Assembly (NCBI GenBank): GCA_964418415.1
Contig: CAYQLB010000016.1
Coordinates: forward strand, 1 to 22,321
Direction: 5' to 3'
Origin: CAJBLF01 sp964418415
GTDB taxonomy: Bacteria; Patescibacteriota; Gracilibacteria; Absconditabacterales; Absconditicoccaceae
DNA length: 22,321 nucleotides
Shown here: in pieces, positions 18,590-22,321 of the stretch
Position numbering within the stretch: the stretch's first letter is position 1
Layout of the letters: each line of letters starts with the position of its first letter
Translations under genes and position numbers: made by a program
Notes under the pieces: model-generated
Seen by the model: only the letters and a program-made list of their open reading frames with translations
The model's database searches: none
Told to the model about the DNA's origin: nothing

Positions 18590-18614
18590 AACTATATTCG
18601 GCTAAAATATAGTT
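18590..18614. repeat. Perfect 9-bp stem-loop
   Basis: AACTATATT (18590-18598) and AATATAGTT (18606-18614) pair perfectly around loop CGGCTAA. It has no T tract and separates the nested repeat from the next candidate RNA. Confidence 0.6.
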
Positions 18615-18671
18615 CTATATTGGCATATATTTGCATTAAATATTTTTTCCTGAATCTTCCTGGGAATAACT

Positions 18672-18677
18672 TATACT
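18672..18677 (+). promoter_or_regulatory. -10 box ahead of candidate small RNA
   Basis: TATACT is a near-consensus -10 box, and a transcription start a few bases downstream would coincide with the first arm of the structured RNA at 18680. The -35 region (TTCCTG, about 17 bp upstream) is weak, so this call is tentative. Confidence 0.35.
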
Positions 18678-18679
18678 TT

Positions 18680-18780
18680 GCACAAGTAGTCCAGGTTGTG
18701 CGAGAGCGTCAGCGTGTCCGAAGCGATCTCCCGTTATTTTAGGAATAGAGCGGAGGACCTCCGCACAACAGGTCTTGTGC
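18680..18780 (+). ncRNA. Candidate structured RNA, about 100 nt
   Basis: The ends pair perfectly, GCACAAG (18680-18686) with CTTGTGC (18774-18780). Inside them GTTGTGCG (18695-18702) pairs with CGCACAAC (18762-18769), giving a long closed hairpin with an internal loop. The local GC content is much higher than the surroundings. Alternative folds exist: each end can form its own 6-bp GCACAA/TTGTGC hairpin, and GCGGAG-GAC-CTCCGC (18750-18764) competes with the inner stem. I could not match it to SRP RNA, 6S RNA or tmRNA. The bases from 18781 to 19006 are AT-rich and show nothing further I can name apart from the upstream region of the next gene. Confidence 0.5.
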
Positions 18781-19006
18781 TAGAGAGAGAATGGATGGTG
18801 AAAGAGAAAAAGGGGGTAGTGGACACTGAAATGCTAAAACAACCCCTAAATTAAAGAAAAATAAGAAAAATTAAGTTAATTGTTTTGATTTCCTTCTTGA
18901 AAATTGCTCTAATAGCGAAATGAAAGCGTAAAATTAAGTTGATAAATGTTCTTCTTTTCTTATATTGTGATTAATATTTCTTGTTTAATTTACTAACCTA
19001 TTATAA

Positions 19007-19939
19007 ATGCAAGATAAGAAATTTCAAAAACTTACAGAATTGATAAATAATTTTGTTAATCAGAGAAAAAAGCCATGTCTTTTGCTTGTCTTACCTGAAA
19101 TAAGACGTCATACAGTTTTAGAAATTCATAAAAAATTAAAAAATTTTTCTTATGAAAATTTGGATATTATAATTCAAACACCAGGTTGAGATCCAGATGC
19201 TGCTTATATGATTGTAAAAGTCCTAAGAGATTGTGCAAAAAATATAAATATCTTTGTGCCTTTGTATGCTAAAAGTGCATGAACATTAGTTTCTTTATGT
19301 GCAAATAACTTATATTTGAGTAAAATTTGAGAACTTGGGCCTTTGGATACACAAGTGCACGAACATGATGACTGATGAGAATCTAGATATAATTCGGCTC
19401 TTAATGGTTTTAAAGCTTTAGAACAAGTTAAAAAAAATGCTCTAGAAACTTTAGACAATGCAACTATTTTAATGTTACAAAGAGCAGGATTAAAACTTAC
19501 AGAAACCATTAAATTAGCGATACAATTTACGGGAAATACTTCATGAAAATTATATGATCAAATAGATCCAAAAAAGATTTGAGAATATGCTAGAGCGCTG
19601 GATATTTGATTGAATTACTGAACAAAAATTCTCATCAAATATCTTTGATGGCAAGAAGATGCTGCTAATAAAACTATGAGACAATTGGTTTTTGGATATC
19701 CTTCTCACGGATATGTTATAGATGCTCTTGAACTAAAGGAATTGTGATTGCCTGTGAAAGATTTGGAAAAAGATGATGATATTATTATTGAAGAAATATC
19801 TGAAGAAATGCGCAATATGGATCATAAATTTGCAATTATTGAGTTGTTTGAATATAATAAAGTTACCTCTTTTACTAAACAACCTTCAATAACATGAAAA
19901 ACCCAACCAAAATCGACCAAACTCAAAAAGACCAAGTAA
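19007..19939 (+). CDS. SDH-type serine protease (ClpP/SppA fold)
   Basis: This 310-residue protein matches the serine dehydrogenase proteinase (SDH_sah) family of the ClpP/crotonase fold. The core run is LDIIIQTPGGDPDAAYMIVK, then VPLYAKSAGTLVSLCANNLY and LSKIGELGPLDTQV. The nucleophile is probably Ser in KSAGT, as in the SppA group, with the TPGG strand forming the oxyanion region. There is no clear membrane helix, so the protein is probably soluble or peripheral. The second glycines of TPGG and SAGT are TGA. The C-terminus (about 295-310) is a basic lysine/proline/threonine tail that overlaps the next reading frame. Members of this family often sit in accessory regions; the substrate is unknown. 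It points towards the DpnII-like operon, which runs the opposite way. Confidence 0.85.
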
Positions 19940-20100
19940 GTGATATAAAGATTTGTAAAACTCATAAAATCAAAAATGCCTCTGAGATTGATTTTAATGA
20001 TATTTTTCAAGTTTCTTCAGAAAAAGTCACAAAAGTATTTAAAATTAGCAATACTACACCAAATAATTTGCCTTATGATAAAATTCTAAATTCTATATAA
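19894..20100 (+). CDS. Small overlapping hypothetical frame, 68 residues
   Basis: This frame starts at an ATG inside the last 46 bp of the protease gene, in another frame, and continues 161 bp beyond its stop. The product is lysine-rich and polar (KDQVSDIKICKTHKIKNASE, then NDIFQVSSEKVTKVFKI), with no recognised domain. Tight overlap suggests translational coupling to the protease. Alternatively it may be the protease's original tail, displaced by a frameshift in the A-rich stretch near 19895, since both tails are rich in Lys, Thr and Gln. A run of nine T residues (20105-20113) follows the stop. Confidence 0.5.
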   Translation: MKNPTKIDQTQKDQVSDIKICKTHKIKNASEIDFNDIFQVSSEKVTKVFKISNTTPNNLPYDKILNSI

Positions 20101-20119
20101 TACGTTTTTTTTTGTTGTA

Positions 20120-20869
20120 TTAGATTTTTTGAAATACAAATAAATGCTCATGCATAATTAGTAGAAAATTAGCTTCTTGAGATTTTTTCACTCGAAAACC
20201 GGTTGCTTTGCAGTTATGTTGGACTTTTACAATATCTTCTTTGAGTTGAAATCCTACTTTGAGAAATCTATCCATGACTTTGAATGCCATCGGTTGATAT
20301 AGCTTGTTTCTTCTTGTATCACCCATCAAGATTGCACAAAATTTTCATGGTTTTAATACTCTGAAATATTCTTTTGCTATAATTTCCATTTCGTCACAAA
20401 ACTTATCAATATCACGTAAATTGGAGAGATCTTTTTCTATTTTTCATTCTGAATATTTGATAATATCTGCGTAGGGTGGGTGAGTAAGGATAAAATCGAT
20501 GCTTTCGTCTTTTAAAAAATCTAAAACCCTTGTATCGTTTAATTTTAATTCTATTTTAGATTTACTTTTATGGTTAAAATCTAATGCTTTTTTCGTAATT
20601 TCTAAAGCATCTGGATTGATATCATAAGCTAGTAAGTTTCTATCTAGTAATTTTGCTTCAATTGCTGTTGTTCATCATCAAATCATTGGATCGAGTAATA
20701 AATCTCACTCTTTAGAATATCTTAAAATAAGATTTCTGACTACGTCAGGAGACCAATTTCAGCGATATTTGCTATTATGAGTTGCTCGATTTCAGCGACG
20801 AGAAAAAGACCGAACTGTTGATGTTTCTAACTCAAAATTTTCAGGATGAAATTTTATCTCTTTTCACAT
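20120..20869 (-). CDS. DNA methyltransferase of DpnII-like system (second MTase)
   Basis: This 249-residue S-adenosylmethionine-dependent DNA methyltransferase has its cofactor motif LLLDPMIGGGTTAIEAKLL (about 57-75) ahead of the catalytic motif THPPYADIIK (about 126-135). It acts on an exocyclic amino group of adenine or cytosine, since (N/D/H)PPY is the amino-methyltransferase motif. The order differs from the usual N6_N4_Mtase arrangement, in which PPY comes first. In Streptococcus the DpnII system has two methylases, DpnM and DpnA; this gene would occupy the second role, but its target is not proven. Nine of its twelve glycines are TGA, including all three in the GGG motif. Its ATG overlaps the stop of the endonuclease gene by one base (TAATG), implying coupled translation. 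Confidence 0.88.
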
Positions 20870-21741
20870 TACTTAATGATTTTCTCTAAAATTCAATTTT
20901 TCAATGATTCTAAATTATAAATATTTCAATTGGTCGCATTATAAGCTTCTTCTAATGATTTGAGTGTGGTTTTTCGTCATCCTCAATCAGTTATTCGGAT
21001 TAAAGGTATTTTTTGATTATTCAGAAAATGGAAAAGATTGCTGAACTCTCCAGCTACAGCTTTCAACTTACTTCAACCTCAACCGTAAAAATTAGTCTCT
21101 ATTAAAAATACTTTTTGTCAGTTATATATTGCAAAATCAAATCTTCTATCTGATTTATCACTCTCTACTTTAATTCATCGGTTTTCTAACATCCGTTTTG
21201 CTGTGGCTTGATCCTTGTATTGAAAACCCTTCTCCTGACAGAAATCTTTGATAAATGATTCTACTAAATTTTCCATAAGTGTCCCACTTCTATTCTTTCT
21301 TGCATTACTGTCTAATCCGGTTTCTATTCAAAAGACATAATCATTAAGATCTGAAATATTCTTGTTTTCAAATATTTTCCTGAGTCATGATTCGGTAAAA
21401 AACTTTAAAAGTTTATCTTCTCAATCTTTTGTTATGCTTGTATCTTTATCGAATAGATATGAGACATTTTCTACTAATTTTGTATCTGAATCTAACACCA
21501 AATTGAATTTCTCTCTGACAGCTAAAAGAATTGGTAGTGTTTCCCTAGTTTCTGGGTATTTTTTAATAATTTCTAGAAATTTGCTTTCTATATTACTTTC
21601 TCAGAGTAGTGAATTTAATATGTTTAATTCTACTTTTGTTGAAAATGTATTTTGTATTATTTTCTCAAAATCACAGTAAAAATTCCATGTAAATATTGTT
21701 GGTTGAAAACTAGAAATTAAATTTTCGAAGGTATTCCCCAT
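20869..21741 (-). CDS. DpnII/MboI-family type II restriction endonuclease
   Basis: This 290-residue protein belongs to the DpnII family, whose members cut unmethylated GATC. The supporting C-terminal features are NRSGTLMENLVESFIKDF, then RRFDFAIYNGQKVFLIETNF with acidic residues of a PD-(D/E)XK-type centre. The family-specific YGGGGSKLKAVAGEF follows, then IPLIRITDGGGRKTT. Twelve of its glycines are TGA against about eight GGN, so in a standard-code host it would be truncated. It lies between two methyltransferase genes, 13 bp after the first and overlapping the second by one base. GATC specificity is inferred from the family. No in-frame ATG lies between 21741 and the end of the preceding gene. 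Confidence 0.9.
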
Positions 21742-21754
21742 AATTAGTGTGTTT

Positions 21755-22321
21755 TTAGTAATTTAAAATTATAGTTTCTTCAATAACTCATCTTTTTGAA
21801 GCGTCGGAATTTATAGCTCTTTTTGCTAATACAATTTCTTTTCTATAGTCTTTGTAAAGATCATTGATAAATGGAGTATTGTGGTTTGATAACATTACAA
21901 AACATCACTTTTCATCCAATGCTTTATATGTTTCAAAAAGTCTTTTTTGTTCTTCTTTTCCAAATCCTCATTTGTTGTAACTTGTAAAATTTGCAGTATC
22001 TGTTAGTGTGTCATATGGTGGGTCAAAATAAATGAAATCTCATTTTTCTGCATAAGTTAGTATATTTTCAAAATCATCATTTCTAATTGTGGTATTCTGT
22101 AGTGCTTCTTTTGTTGCTATCAGATTTTCTTTATCACAAATTGTTGGATTAGTATATTTCCCCATAGGAACATTGTAGAATCATTGACTATTCACTCTAT
22201 GGAGTCAATTAAATCCAGTTCTATTGAGATAAATAAACCTCGCAGCTCTTTTTATTTCGGATAAATCTTTGAAGTTTGATTGTCTATCTAAAGCTCTTAT
22301 TTTCATAAAGAAATCTTTGTC
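21755..22321 (-). CDS. D12-class adenine-specific DNA methyltransferase (partial)
   Basis: Only the C-terminal 188 residues are in the window; the N-terminus with the cofactor-binding FxGxG motif lies beyond the right edge. The segment has the Dam/DpnM-type layout: RAARFIYLNRTGFNGLHRVN, then the catalytic DPPY in DFIYFDPPYDTLTDTANFTS, then NKGGFGKEEQKRLF, MLSNHNTPFI and INSDASKRGVIEE. These are hallmarks of Dam-like enzymes that make N6-methyladenine in GATC. It is the first gene of the operon seen here and would protect the host from the endonuclease. TGA encodes several conserved glycines, such as that of NRTGFNG. Confidence 0.92.

Noticed and set aside
18680..18780. Assignment of the GC-rich island as SRP RNA or 6S RNA
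   Set aside because: The SRP hallmark (CCGGAAGG...AGCAGCC) is absent and the 6S central-bubble pattern cannot be made convincing, so it is left as an unnamed candidate RNA.
17470..19006. CRISPR array in the structured non-coding region
   Set aside because: The repeats are inverted and of different sequence; there are no regularly spaced direct repeats and no cas genes.

Overview
The window comes from a bacterium that reads UGA as glycine (NCBI translation table 25). It is most likely a member of the Absconditabacteria (SR1) or Gracilibacteria (BD1-5) in the CPR/Patescibacteria radiation. The direct evidence is that TGA sits in frame at invariant glycines: the FtsH Walker A loop, the uracil-DNA glycosylase GQDPYH motif, the DnaB and RecG cores, and the glycine-rich tail of a TPM-domain protein. 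Every gene ends in TAA or TAG, never TGA. The DNA is AT-rich and clear Shine-Dalgarno sequences are rare. Read with the standard code, most genes look broken into pieces; read with code 25 they are intact, and all coordinates below use code 25.

Layout. Positions 1-581 hold the 3' part of RNase P RNA, an intact tRNA-Trp(CCA), a small GIY-YIG nuclease gene, and a defective second copy of the tRNA. The 3' half of the tRNA is repeated exactly on both sides of the nuclease gene, which looks like a tRNA-targeted insertion. A cation-pumping P-type ATPase follows on the minus strand (603-3161). A long plus-strand block (3349-17416) then carries conserved housekeeping genes: a DUF378 membrane protein, ung, a Nudix hydrolase, recG, ftsH, a RicT/PSP1-like protein, a membrane-anchored TPR protein, an M20 peptidase, galU, dnaB, a TPM-domain protein, an unrecognised protein and lemA. 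It closes with a rho-independent terminator.

Positions 17470-19006 are mostly non-coding and unusually rich in RNA-like structure. They contain a hairpin switch ending in a terminator, one small minus-strand hypothetical gene, a nested three-level inverted repeat, and a candidate structured RNA of about 100 nt preceded by a promoter-like box.

The right end (19007-22321) is accessory. It has a ClpP-fold serine protease of the SDH_sah type with a small overlapping frame, and a convergent minus-strand DpnII-like restriction-modification operon. That operon encodes a D12-class adenine methyltransferase (cut by the window edge), a DpnII/MboI-family endonuclease and a second, differently ordered methyltransferase. 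The restriction genes use TGA for most glycines, so they are long adapted to the recoded host.

Functionally the window combines genome maintenance (RecG, DnaB, Ung, Nudix), membrane protein quality control (FtsH, the SDH-like protease), ion transport, nucleotide-sugar synthesis (GalU), peptide use (M20) and defence (DpnII-like system). No CRISPR array or canonical transposase was seen.
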